From: G964020055 sp964020055
Lineage (GTDB): Bacteria; Pseudomonadota; Alphaproteobacteria; WRAU01; Hepatincolaceae
Assembly (NCBI GenBank): GCA_964020055.1
Contig: OZ026533.1
Location: 248,001-312,000 of the forward strand
DNA: 64,000 bases
Direction: 5' to 3'
Shown: positions 27,260 through 36,305 of the stretch, one piece after another
Layout: each line of letters opens with the position of its first letter
How positions within the stretch are numbered: the first letter of the stretch is position 1
Translations under genes and position numbers: made by a program
Notes under the pieces: generated by a model
Told to the model about the DNA's origin: nothing
Database searches by the model: none
What the model saw: the letters and a program-made list of their open reading frames with translations, nothing else

Positions 27260-27910
27260 ATGTTAAATAACACATTAAAACAAGACAATATAGAAAAAAA
27301 AGAAATTTTAAAAGAAATAAATAAAGATATAGAAAAGGATAATAATGTAGAAAATAAGTCAGGAAACATGGAAATTCCAGAAAGTATAATAAATTTATTG
27401 AATAAAATTTTTGAAGAAGAAAATGTAAGTCTTATAGCACAAAAAGTTCTTTTAAAACTAATAGATAAAATTATCAAAACTACAAATAAACTCAAAAATT
27501 CAGATAGTAATGGGGATAAAGAAGATAACATTTTAAAAAATGAAACTAAATATAATAATTTACAAATTACTTTGAAAAACATATGGCAAGATGATTTTGA
27601 TAAAAATATGACATATGTTAAAAGAGCAATGAGTTGGTTAAAATTAGAAAACTTAGTAGATGAGCATGTAAATAATTTAGTAGAGTTCTTTAGTAAATTA
27701 TTAAATTTAGGACAAATTCTATCGGAAGATAGTTTACATTCAACTAATCATAATTCGTCTTCTTTGAATAAAGATGAAGCATTAATAAAAAGAAGAGCTT
27801 TAACAGAAAACAAAGATAATTTATCTATATTATCAAATAAAGGTCATTACATGCATAATGCTCTTTTATCAGAATTAAATGCATTAAATAGTATTATTGC
27901 TAAAAAATAA
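27260..27910 (+). CDS. Scaffold-like protein of the virion module
   Basis: This 216-residue, highly charged, mostly helical protein lies directly before the major capsid gene, the usual place for the scaffolding protein that shapes the procapsid. LKNIWQDDFDKNMTYVKRAM (about residues 107-126) resembles the 'L...WG.df..n...a..a' segment found in podovirus scaffolds. Low complexity in the N-terminal 60 residues (Glu, Lys, Asn) is also common. The ATG at 27260 has AAGCAAGG upstream. The identity is likely from position but not certain by sequence. Confidence 0.7.
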   Translation: MLNNTLKQDNIEKKEILKEINKDIEKDNNVENKSGNMEIPESIINLLNKIFEEENVSLIAQKVLLKLIDKIIKTTNKLKNSDSNGDKEDNILKNETKYNNLQITLKNIWQDDFDKNMTYVKRAMSWLKLENLVDEHVNNLVEFFSKLLNLGQILSEDSLHSTNHNSSSLNKDEALIKRRALTENKDNLSILSNKGHYMHNALLSELNALNSIIAKK

Positions 27911-27962
27911 TGTATTTTATACAAAAATATAATCAAAATAAATAAAAATAAGGAAAGAAAAT

Positions 27963-28868
27963 ATGGATATTTCATCAGCATTGAAAGAAGGTTACAATCA
28001 TGCGGTTACTTTGAATATACAACAAAAAGGTTCAAAATTATCTGATTGTGTAAGACAAGAAATACAAAGTCAACAAAGATATTTCTACGATCAAATAGCA
28101 CCCACAGAAGCTATTGATATAGATGTTCGTCATAGCGATACACCATTAATAAGTACTCCATTTGATAGACGAATGGTTCAGCTAATTACATCAGATTGGG
28201 GTGATTTAATAGATAAAGAAGATCAATTAAAATTTCTATATGACCCAAGTTCTGCATATGCATTAAATGCAGCTTATGCTTTAGGTAGAAGAGTAGATGT
28301 AAGAATTATAGAAGCTGCATTTGGAAAAGCATCAACAGGTTCTAAAGGGGAAACTTTGATAGACTTACCTCAATCACAAATAATAAATAATAATTATAAC
28401 GATGCATTAGCATCTCAAGATCCAACAGGTTTGACCATAGAAAAATTAAGATTAGCAAGAGAAATTTTGGATGATGCAGATGTTGACGATGATGAAGAGC
28501 AATATTGTGTAGTTACATCTAAACAAATATCAGATTTATTGAGAACAACAGAAGTAACATCTGATGATTACAATACAGTAAAAGCATTAGTTAGTGGTAA
28601 AGTAAACACTTTTATGGGCTTTAAATTTATACGTATATCTTCAAAAATTTTACCAAATGTAAAAAGATCTGGAGCAGATAAAAAAACAGATAGAGCAATA
28701 TTATGTTTTGCTAAAAGTGGTATTTTACTTGCTAAAACGGGAGAAATAAGAACAGATATATCTGTAAGAACGGATAAAAGAATGGCAACTCAAGTTTATG
28801 CATCTATATCTTCTGGAGCTGTTAGAATGGATGAAAAAAAAGTTGTTAAACTTTTATGTGCTGAATAA
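27963..28868 (+). CDS. Major capsid protein
   Basis: The 301-residue protein fits the phage capsid family of BPP-1-like podoviruses with the HK97 fold. DVRHSDTPLISTPFDRRMVQ and a DWGDLIDKEDQLKFLYDPSS segment at about residues 55-97 and YALNAAYALGRRVDVRIIEA (about 98-117) form the expected N-terminal pattern. The middle, LTIEKLRLAREILDDADVDD, is typical of the central helix, and the C terminus has MATQVYASISSGAVRMDEKK. AAGGAAAG before the ATG is the best ribosome binding site of the module, in line with a highly expressed protein. Confidence 0.92.
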   Translation: MDISSALKEGYNHAVTLNIQQKGSKLSDCVRQEIQSQQRYFYDQIAPTEAIDIDVRHSDTPLISTPFDRRMVQLITSDWGDLIDKEDQLKFLYDPSSAYALNAAYALGRRVDVRIIEAAFGKASTGSKGETLIDLPQSQIINNNYNDALASQDPTGLTIEKLRLAREILDDADVDDDEEQYCVVTSKQISDLLRTTEVTSDDYNTVKALVSGKVNTFMGFKFIRISSKILPNVKRSGADKKTDRAILCFAKSGILLAKTGEIRTDISVRTDKRMATQVYASISSGAVRMDEKKVVKLLCAE

Positions 28869-28945
28869 TGTTAATAATAAATAATTAAATATATGATTTT
28901 CTATTATGTAAGATATTAGAATATAAAATATATAAAGTAGGTAAA

Positions 28946-29542
28946 ATGATCATATCAAGTAATAATCAAGCTTTATTAATATGTAATATTGCCCTTTCCT
29001 ATATTGGTTTAAATTCTATTATTTCTTTTGAAGATACTAATAAGGAAAGTTCTTTATGTAAATTTTGGTATGAACTAAGTAAAATTGAAGTTTTAAGTAG
29101 CTATCCATTTAAATCAACAATAAGAGAAATATCACTAAAACCAATAAAAAATAGTTCTTTGAATTATGATTTAAGTAATTTATATCAAAATTATTATATA
29201 TTACCTAAAAATTGCCTAGAAATTATTTCAATCAATGGTACTAATGAATATTACAATAATCATGAAATTATAGCTTGTAACTTTTCTCCCATAATCATGC
29301 GTTATATTTATAAGTTAGAAGACAATGAAATACCAATAAATATAAGTAAGTTAATAGCAATAAAATTAGCCTGTAATATGTCCATGGCTTTACATAATGA
29401 TACAAACTTTCTAAATTATATTTTGAAAAGGTTTGATATAGAGTTCAAAAAAATTGCTAATTTAGACGCTCAAAAAGGAAATATAAGAGGAGTAATAAAG
29501 GATGTAGAAGAAGAGACAAGTTGGATTTTAAGTAGGAGATAA
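28946..29542 (+). CDS. Tail tubular protein A-like (gp11-like adaptor)
   Basis: A 198-residue protein follows the capsid gene, in the place of T7 gp11. The start ALLICNIALSYIGLNSIISF (about residues 9-28) matches the 'a...c..Al..iG...i.sl' helix of that family. LCKFWYELSKIEVLSSYPFK fits the following 'c...y...r...L..hpW.fa' pattern. These proteins form the ring between the portal and the nozzle. The stop is 1 base before the next gene, so the two are translationally coupled. Confidence 0.82.
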   Translation: MIISSNNQALLICNIALSYIGLNSIISFEDTNKESSLCKFWYELSKIEVLSSYPFKSTIREISLKPIKNSSLNYDLSNLYQNYYILPKNCLEIISINGTNEYYNNHEIIACNFSPIIMRYIYKLEDNEIPINISKLIAIKLACNMSMALHNDTNFLNYILKRFDIEFKKIANLDAQKGNIRGVIKDVEEETSWILSRR

Positions 29543-29543
29543 T

Positions 29544-31529
29544 ATGAAAAATTATAATATAGAAATTTCAGATTTTTCTAAAGGTGAAGTATCACAACAT
29601 ATTATAATGAAAAATCAAACTCACAATTTAGCAAATAGTTCTTATAAATTATTAAATATGATTGTAGATAATAATAAAAATATAGTACGAAGACCTGGTA
29701 CAAACAATATTACTAGTTTAGATAGTACACCAGTAAAAATGTTTTCTTTTGAGTTAGAAAATAAAAGTATAATTTTAAATTTTTATGATCATCTATTAGA
29801 AATATATGTTTTTGTAAATTTAGAAGAGTTTAATAAACAAACACTTTCAACATACTTTGACGGTTCATCTTTATCAAAAAGTTTATCAATAGTGTATAGT
29901 TCAGAAAAACAAGAATTTTATATTTTCAGTGAAAATTGTCATCCTGCTATTTTAAAATTTGATAAAGAATTTGAAGCAACAATAAACGAGCTATACTTCA
30001 TAGATGGTCCATATTTAAATGAATATGGACAGGGAGTATCGTTGGATATTAGTTACCTAAATTACGAAAAAAAAATTATAAAAATTAAGGCAAGCAAAAA
30101 TATTTTTGTTTTTCATGATAAAGCGAGATGTATAAAAATAAAGCAAGGACAAACTTGGGGTTCTGCAAGAATAAGAAGAGTTCTGGATAGTAATTTAGTT
30201 GAAGCTGAAATAATAACCCCACTTGTAGAAGGTAATAATAATATTTTTAAATTGAGTGTGTTTGCAAAAAGCGTTGGTTTTCCCAAACAAGCACTATTAT
30301 TTGAAAACAGATTGTATTTGATAGGAGGTTTTGCACATTCAAGCTCAGTTTATATTTCTAAATATGGGAAACTTTTAGATTTTTCAGATACAGAAATACT
30401 AAGAGACAAAAATACAAATATCAGTATAGATAGTGTTCTTTATGATAGTGCTATATGTTTTAATATTGCAAATAGTTATAACAATAATTGGTTAGCAACT
30501 AGCAAAAATTCTGTTTTAGTTGGAAGTGAAAAGGGGGTTTATGCAATTTTAAGACAAGATCCCAATCAGTCTTTATCTCCATATAATATAATAGTCAAAC
30601 AGGTATCTTCTAATGATTGTTCTAATTTATGTATATATTCTGATATCGGTATAATTTTTACAGATTGTTCCAAAAAAAACATTTATATAACAGATATTAG
30701 CCAAGAAACCATGATTGGAATATTAAAAATAAATACATCAGCTGTACATTTATTTAAATACAAAATTAAACGTATTTATCTAACGAAAGAACCTTTTTAT
30801 ATTTTATGGGTAATATTAGAAGATGGTACTTTATTAAGTGCATCAATTATAGAAGGAAATTTTGCATGGAGTTCTCATGATTTATTTGGAAATATTCAAG
30901 ATATAACAAGTTCTTATATGTATGATGATTTTTATTTATTATTAATTGTAAACAGAGAGAGTACAGTTACTTCTTTAGAATATTTATATTTAAATGAAAT
31001 ATACAATTGTTATTTACAAAAAAATTCTTACTTGGATTGTAAAAGCAAAGCTTATATAAAGAATGGAATTCTACAGGTGAATGAAATATATAACAAACAA
31101 AAAATCATAGTATTGAATACTCATTCAAGAGAAGAGTTTAATGATGTTTTTATTAATAATGGAGAAGCTTGTTTATCTAATTATGCACTTAGCTCTGATG
31201 AGGTGTTAGTAGGATATAGTTATCTGTCTATTTATAAATCTCCCTGTATTAATTTACCAGAGATACAGTTTAGTTTACATTTAGATAAAAGCATAAAATC
31301 AATCATACTAAATACTATTAATTCTACTAATATAAGTATTTCTAACAGTGATGAAAGTAATATTATATCTAATTTGACTGTTGATAAGTTAAATAATTAT
31401 TCAAATAATAGTGGGTTTATTATAGTTCATCCTTTTTGGAATATATCAAAGAATGAACAAATAGTGATTAGTCAAAAATCTAGTAACAATTTGTGTATAT
31501 GTGGTTTGACAATATATATAAATATGTAA
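29544..31529 (+). CDS. Tail tubular protein B-like (gp12-like nozzle)
   Basis: This 661-residue beta-rich protein opens with ISDFSKGEVSQHIIMKNQTH and NMIVDNNKNIVRRPGTNNIT. The 'f..GE.s......d...Y..g......m......G...rRPGt' pattern is the usual N terminus of the podovirus tail nozzle and its relatives. It is somewhat shorter than T7 gp12 (794 residues). It should form the tip of the short tail. It is intact and coupled to the gene before it. Confidence 0.85.
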   Translation: MKNYNIEISDFSKGEVSQHIIMKNQTHNLANSSYKLLNMIVDNNKNIVRRPGTNNITSLDSTPVKMFSFELENKSIILNFYDHLLEIYVFVNLEEFNKQTLSTYFDGSSLSKSLSIVYSSEKQEFYIFSENCHPAILKFDKEFEATINELYFIDGPYLNEYGQGVSLDISYLNYEKKIIKIKASKNIFVFHDKARCIKIKQGQTWGSARIRRVLDSNLVEAEIITPLVEGNNNIFKLSVFAKSVGFPKQALLFENRLYLIGGFAHSSSVYISKYGKLLDFSDTEILRDKNTNISIDSVLYDSAICFNIANSYNNNWLATSKNSVLVGSEKGVYAILRQDPNQSLSPYNIIVKQVSSNDCSNLCIYSDIGIIFTDCSKKNIYITDISQETMIGILKINTSAVHLFKYKIKRIYLTKEPFYILWVILEDGTLLSASIIEGNFAWSSHDLFGNIQDITSSYMYDDFYLLLIVNRESTVTSLEYLYLNEIYNCYLQKNSYLDCKSKAYIKNGILQVNEIYNKQKIIVLNTHSREEFNDVFINNGEACLSNYALSSDEVLVGYSYLSIYKSPCINLPEIQFSLHLDKSIKSIILNTINSTNISISNSDESNIISNLTVDKLNNYSNNSGFIIVHPFWNISKNEQIVISQKSSNNLCICGLTIYINM

Positions 31530-31569
31530 AATCTGCAAAACAAAATAAAAAATCAATTTAAGGGTAACA

Positions 31570-31938
31570 ATGTTAACAAATTATGAAGAAATATTTAAAT
31601 ATTACGAAGATTTAAAAAATAGAAATGTAGATTTAAAAGAAGATAATATAAAATCTGCATTGCAAAAGAATGGTTTAGAAACTTCTAAACAAAAAATAAA
31701 TAATTCAGGTATTGCTTATGGAGGAACTTACAAAGAAGTTTACGATCAAAAAAAATCTAAAATGGAAGATAATTTAGATCTTATAAATAAAAATTTTTTA
31801 AATAAAGAAGAAGATTTACAAAATACATACATATCAAATATGAAAAAAGCTTTTCATAGAAATGAATCCAATAAAATTGCTAATTTCACAAATACTTTAG
31901 GAACAATTTCAAGTTGGTTCTCAAAGCTAGTCATATAA
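31570..31938 (+). CDS. Small helical protein of the virion module
   Basis: A 122-residue, strongly charged helical protein lies between the nozzle and the fibre genes. In T7-like phages this interval carries the internal virion proteins gp13-gp16, which form the ejection channel and add several kilobases. Here only this short gene remains. The segment near IAYGGTYKEVYDQKKSKMED does not identify a family. It might be a small ejection protein (gp14-like) or a fibre adaptor. Confidence 0.5.
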   Translation: MLTNYEEIFKYYEDLKNRNVDLKEDNIKSALQKNGLETSKQKINNSGIAYGGTYKEVYDQKKSKMEDNLDLINKNFLNKEEDLQNTYISNMKKAFHRNESNKIANFTNTLGTISSWFSKLVI

Positions 31939-31962
31939 AACATATAAAATATTAGAGGTAAA

Positions 31963-33618
31963 ATGACAAATATAAGTTATATATCTTATGTTTGTAAGGA
32001 CGAAAAAATAATAAAATTTTCTTTGGTTATTACAAAAAAAGAAGATATTGAAGTATACATAAACAATATTTTAATTGATCCCAATAATTATGTAGTAAAT
32101 AATATTGGATTTGATAATCAAAATATAACATTTGTTGAAAATATAGGGGAAAAAGATAATCCGTCTATATTGACTATAATTTTGATTGCTGATATTAAAA
32201 GACAAACTAAATTTCAAAATCAAAGCCAAATTTCTGCACATCATTTAAACTTAGAATTAGATAACATAATCAAAAATCAAAGCATTCTATATAAATTATT
32301 AAAACATTCTATAAAGTCAACTTTTGAAACAAAGTATAATGTGTTTTTACCCAATCCACAACAAGATAAAATATTGTGTTGGGATAAAAATGGTAATATT
32401 GTAAATAGTGACAAGAATATAAATTATATAATAGAAAATATTGATGATTTAAAGCATAGATTAAATAATTTCGATAAAAACTATTTTCCTAATGTTAAAG
32501 AAAATATAAGTCTTCCAGATTCTGAAAATAAAAGTATCGTAAAAAATCCTAATACTTCTGATGAAATAACAGTTTTTTCATGTGATAAGATTATTTATAA
32601 AAATCCAAATATGAAAAATGTAGTAAATGCCTCTGAAGCTTTTGAATTTTTGTATAATAGTTTTAGAACTTTACAAAATGTACAAGAAAGCTTTAATACT
32701 AAAATATTAGCTTTAAGGCAAAATGAAAGCAGCTTGATATCTAAAATACAGGAATTAGAAGTTAAATCTCAACATATCACTTCAAATAACAATGAACAAT
32801 ATATTACTTTATGTCATGCAATTATTTCTGCTAAAACCAATATGCAAGGTTATACAGATTTTCTGTCTAATACATCAAAACCTTACGAATTAATTCTTAC
32901 AGCAAGTGCAGAAACTCCATTTATTGTCTCATTTTCTAATAATAGACAAACAATTATCAAGAAAATAGAACAAAATTTATTCTTAAATGCAAAAATGACT
33001 ACAGAAATATTATATATATACTTAGAATTGCAAGAGGATAATAATATAATATTAGGTTGTACAGAAAATAAACCTTTATATTTGTATTCATTTCCAAATA
33101 TAAATAATTCTATGTTTATTTTAGATAAATATAATTTCAAAGGTGATTACTTTCATATTCCTTCTTTAACAATGTACACAAATAGCAATAAATCAGTAAA
33201 TAGAATCTATATAGGACAAGTTGCTTTTGATGAAACAGGAAACTATTTAAGTTTTTGTAATAATTTCGCGTTAGGTAATAGTATAGTTTTTGATGTGAAT
33301 ATTGCAAATAAGATTGATACAATGGTGAAATTTAACAATCCTTTTGGGGTTGAAAATTTACTGCACAATATTTATTTGAAATCTAGTATTAGAACAGTGA
33401 CAGAAGCTAAAAATAATTATGTACCATTGAATATAGTTTACAGAGAAGATGGTGTTGGTAATGTATTACATTATGGAGTTAATTTATCTATATCAAATAC
33501 AAATATAGAGTGTATAACTGGTAAAAGATTTATTCAAACAATAGCATCTTTATCATCAAAATTCAAAAGGTCTACAAATGAAGTAATCTTAAGGATGATT
33601 TTAAATCGAGGTTTTTAA
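31963..33618 (+). CDS. T7-type tail fibre protein
   Basis: The N-terminal 150 residues of this 551-residue protein follow the T7 gp17 attachment domain: a beta strand near IIKFSLVITKKEDIEVYINN, then ILIDPNNYVVNN, an ILIADIKRQTKFQNQ strand, a helix with AHHLNLELDNIIKNQS, and FLPNPQQDKILCWDKNGNIV just before the shaft. A coiled-coil stretch follows (about 225-275), then a beta-rich C-terminal region that probably binds the receptor. It ends the module; no chaperone or lysis gene follows. GAGGTAAA before the ATG supports the start. Confidence 0.8.
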   Translation: MTNISYISYVCKDEKIIKFSLVITKKEDIEVYINNILIDPNNYVVNNIGFDNQNITFVENIGEKDNPSILTIILIADIKRQTKFQNQSQISAHHLNLELDNIIKNQSILYKLLKHSIKSTFETKYNVFLPNPQQDKILCWDKNGNIVNSDKNINYIIENIDDLKHRLNNFDKNYFPNVKENISLPDSENKSIVKNPNTSDEITVFSCDKIIYKNPNMKNVVNASEAFEFLYNSFRTLQNVQESFNTKILALRQNESSLISKIQELEVKSQHITSNNNEQYITLCHAIISAKTNMQGYTDFLSNTSKPYELILTASAETPFIVSFSNNRQTIIKKIEQNLFLNAKMTTEILYIYLELQEDNNIILGCTENKPLYLYSFPNINNSMFILDKYNFKGDYFHIPSLTMYTNSNKSVNRIYIGQVAFDETGNYLSFCNNFALGNSIVFDVNIANKIDTMVKFNNPFGVENLLHNIYLKSSIRTVTEAKNNYVPLNIVYREDGVGNVLHYGVNLSISNTNIECITGKRFIQTIASLSSKFKRSTNEVILRMILNRGF

Positions 33619-33727
33619 TTCATAATATTTTAATATTTATTGCAGATTAAAATATTTATTTCAATCTGATAATAAACAATATATTATTAAATAATATCAA
33701 TTTGCAACTATCAACTGAGGAATACAA

Positions 33728-35107
33728 ATGAAAGTACCTAGTGCATATACACTTATATTTATATTGATAATACTTGTTAGTATTTTAACATGGATTTTAC
33801 CAGCAGGTAAATACGATAGGGTATATGATAGTAGTGTAGATAGGGAAGTTATAGTTGCAGGAACATATAAACAAATAGAAAAGACACCACAAGGTTTTGA
33901 AAGTATAATAACGTCATTTTTTAAAGGTCTAGTAAGTGCATCTGAAATTATTGCATATGTAATTATAATAGGTGGTTCTTATGGTGTTATATTTAAAACA
34001 AAAGCTATTCATAGTGCTTTGGGTGTTTTGATACAAAAACTCGATAAAAAAGCGTTTCTTCTTATACCATTTCTAATGATATTATTTTCAGCTTTAGGAA
34101 CTATAAATGGTTGTTGTGAAGAGACAGTTGCTTTTTATGGAATTATGATACCTGTTGTGCTTGCAATGGGTTATGATTCTATATTAGCACTTTCCATTAT
34201 ATTTTTAGGAGCAGGTACAGGGGTTTTAGCATCTACAGTTAATCCATTTTCTATAGGGCTTGGTTCTGCAGTAGCTCATATTTCTGTGCAAGAAGGTATG
34301 TGGTATAGGTTAGCAGGTTGGGTTATTTGTACATCAGTATCGATTGCTTATGTTCTTTGGTATGCAAGAAGAATAAAAAAAGATCCAACTAAATCATATG
34401 TATATGGAATTCATAATGCTTCAACATTTTCAAATTTAGAAACAATAAATAAAGATGGAAAAGATATACCAAAATTAACTTTAGATAAAAAAATAATAGC
34501 TATATTATTTTTATGTATGAGCGGTGTTTTAGCCTATGGTATCACAGCTTTAGAATGGGATTTTGCTCAAATGTCTATGGTATTTTTAGGTCTTGCCTTT
34601 ATATCTGCAATAATTACTAGAGAAAAAGAAGATAAATTTTGGGACTCTTTTTTAGAAGGCGCTAAAGATTTATTAGCACCAGCAATTTTAGTTGGGTTAT
34701 CAAGAGCAATAGTATTAATAGCTATAGATGGTAATATAATGGATTCAGTATTATATTATTTGCATTCATTTTTTGAAAATTCTTCTAAAATATCTTTTGT
34801 TGTTATAAATCAGTTTGTTGAAACATTACTTGCAACGCTTGTAACCTCAAGTTCAGGACATGTAGTTTTAACAATTCCAATTTCTGCACCATTGGCAGAA
34901 ATGTTACATGTTCCACTTTCAACAATTGTTACATCTTTGCAATATGCAAGTGGTTTAGCTAATTTATTTTCTCCAGCATCTGCAATTTTATTGGCATCTT
35001 TAGCAATAGCAAAAGTGCCGTATATTAAATGGATGAAATTTTTATTACCGCTTTTAGCAATCCAAATAGTAATAGTATTTACTATAACTATTATAAGTGT
35101 GCTTTAA
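33728..35107 (+). CDS. YfcC-family transporter (first copy)
   Basis: The 459-residue membrane protein belongs to the YfcC/DcuC superfamily, inner-membrane carriers for amino acids or C4-dicarboxylates (some are arginine/ornithine exchangers). It opens KVPSAYTLIFILIILVSILT with WILPAGKYDRV, the typical start, and shows GTGVLASTVNPFSIGLGSAV and SSSGHVVLTIPISAPLAEML in the two half-repeat re-entrant regions. About twelve helices are visible. It is the first of three paralogues, and a terminator follows it. Unlike the others, its hairpin region reads NGCCEETVAFYGI where they have FFEEGLAFYGI. Confidence 0.9.
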   Translation: MKVPSAYTLIFILIILVSILTWILPAGKYDRVYDSSVDREVIVAGTYKQIEKTPQGFESIITSFFKGLVSASEIIAYVIIIGGSYGVIFKTKAIHSALGVLIQKLDKKAFLLIPFLMILFSALGTINGCCEETVAFYGIMIPVVLAMGYDSILALSIIFLGAGTGVLASTVNPFSIGLGSAVAHISVQEGMWYRLAGWVICTSVSIAYVLWYARRIKKDPTKSYVYGIHNASTFSNLETINKDGKDIPKLTLDKKIIAILFLCMSGVLAYGITALEWDFAQMSMVFLGLAFISAIITREKEDKFWDSFLEGAKDLLAPAILVGLSRAIVLIAIDGNIMDSVLYYLHSFFENSSKISFVVINQFVETLLATLVTSSSGHVVLTIPISAPLAEMLHVPLSTIVTSLQYASGLANLFSPASAILLASLAIAKVPYIKWMKFLLPLLAIQIVIVFTITIISVL

Positions 35108-35153
35108 CAAATATATATAATTTACCAAGGTAAATTTTTATATTTTATTAATT

Positions 35154-35199
35154 AGCTTTCAAGTAATATTTTATTTAATATTACTTGAAAGCTTTTTTT
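35154..35199 (+). terminator. Strong terminator after the first YfcC gene
   Basis: AGCTTTCAAGTAATATT and AATATTACTTGAAAGCT form a perfect 17-base-pair stem with a 6-base loop, followed by seven T residues. Confidence 0.92.
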
Positions 35200-35235
35200 A
35201 TATAAATGACAACATTATAGAAACTAGGAAAAATT

Positions 35236-36219
35236 ATGACAGTTGAAGATGAAGAAAAAGAAGTCATGAATAAAAATACTTCTCAACAAAAAATTTTTGT
35301 ACCTTATACAAAGCAAAAACCAGAAACACCAGAAACCTTATTCAAATACAGAACATTGAATAAACATTGTATATCAGATATTTTATCAGGATGTTTTTAT
35401 TCATCTAAAGCTAAACTTTTTAATGATCCTTTTGATCCTTATATACATATCAAAAACTCAAAAAAACTAAAATTAGAGTTAATTGAAATAGTAAATAGAA
35501 ACTATGAGAAAAATTCTGAAATAATTAAAGCAAAAAATGAAACCATTATGAAAATAACAGAAAAACAAGTTACTCAACTTTTTAAAAATAGTGTTTTTAT
35601 ATACTGTTTATCAAATGTTGATATAACGCGAAATATAATGTGGGCTCATTATGCAGATAACCACAAAGGGATTTGCATAGAATATAAAATGAAAGATTAT
35701 TTACCCACAGTAAAATATCCTAGAGTAAAAACACAGGAAAACTATTTTGAAAAAGTAAAGTATATAGATAAAAATATTGATGCTACAAAAATTATTACAA
35801 ATTTTTATGAATTTATAAATAGTAAAGTCAAAGATGAAATAGCTAGGGTAAATTATGAAAGTTTATATTTGTTAAAAGCACTAATGTGGAAATATGAAAA
35901 AGAATATCGTTTTATATATTACCATAATGATAAAAAAGAATTCAAATTAATTAGACACAAACTAAATGCTCCTAAAATAAAAGCTATATATTGTGGGGTT
36001 AATATATCAGAAAAAGATAGAAAAATTTTGTATAATGTTATAGATGCATTGCGAAATAAACCTATATCTTTCAATTATGATAGCAAAGATGACGTTTATA
36101 GAACAACGAAGGTAGAGATTTATAAAATGAAAATAGATTATAAAAATTCTGTTTTGAAAAAAATAGAAATACAATTAAAAGATTTATTAAAACCAAATGA
36201 AGATTATGAAAAATTATAA
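35236..36219 (+). CDS. DUF2971 family protein
   Basis: The 327-residue soluble protein matches DUF2971. LFKYRTLNKHCISDILSGCF and YSSKAKLFNDPFD at about residues 33-67 fit the N-terminal 'yKYr....... l....l.fs....fNDPfd' pattern. IMWAHYADNHKGICIEY is the central motif, and MWKYEKEYRFI carries the conserved E-R pair. The biochemical role of the family is not established; some members are found in accessory or defence-rich regions. It lies alone between two YfcC copies, with its own AGGA ribosome site, and is probably an insertion between duplicated transporter genes. Confidence 0.88.
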   Translation: MTVEDEEKEVMNKNTSQQKIFVPYTKQKPETPETLFKYRTLNKHCISDILSGCFYSSKAKLFNDPFDPYIHIKNSKKLKLELIEIVNRNYEKNSEIIKAKNETIMKITEKQVTQLFKNSVFIYCLSNVDITRNIMWAHYADNHKGICIEYKMKDYLPTVKYPRVKTQENYFEKVKYIDKNIDATKIITNFYEFINSKVKDEIARVNYESLYLLKALMWKYEKEYRFIYYHNDKKEFKLIRHKLNAPKIKAIYCGVNISEKDRKILYNVIDALRNKPISFNYDSKDDVYRTTKVEIYKMKIDYKNSVLKKIEIQLKDLLKPNEDYEKL

Positions 36220-36305
36220 ATTAATATAAAAACAATTATGAATAGAAAAAAACTGCAAATATGCTATTATGTAGAGTTTGATAATTGCATTTAAGGTTAA
36301 AAACT

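Noticed and set aside
27172..27582. 136-residue minus-strand frame inside the scaffold-like gene
   Set aside because: It is a Leu/Phe/Ser-rich antisense shadow of the charged scaffold-like protein. The plus-strand gene fits the operon.
31963..33618. Diversity-generating retroelement for the fibre, as in phage BPP-1
   Set aside because: No reverse transcriptase gene and no template/variable repeat pair near the fibre gene could be found in the window.
23296..33727. Attachment-site repeats flanking the virion module
   Set aside because: I compared both flanks by eye and saw only generic AT-rich similarity, no clear direct repeat.
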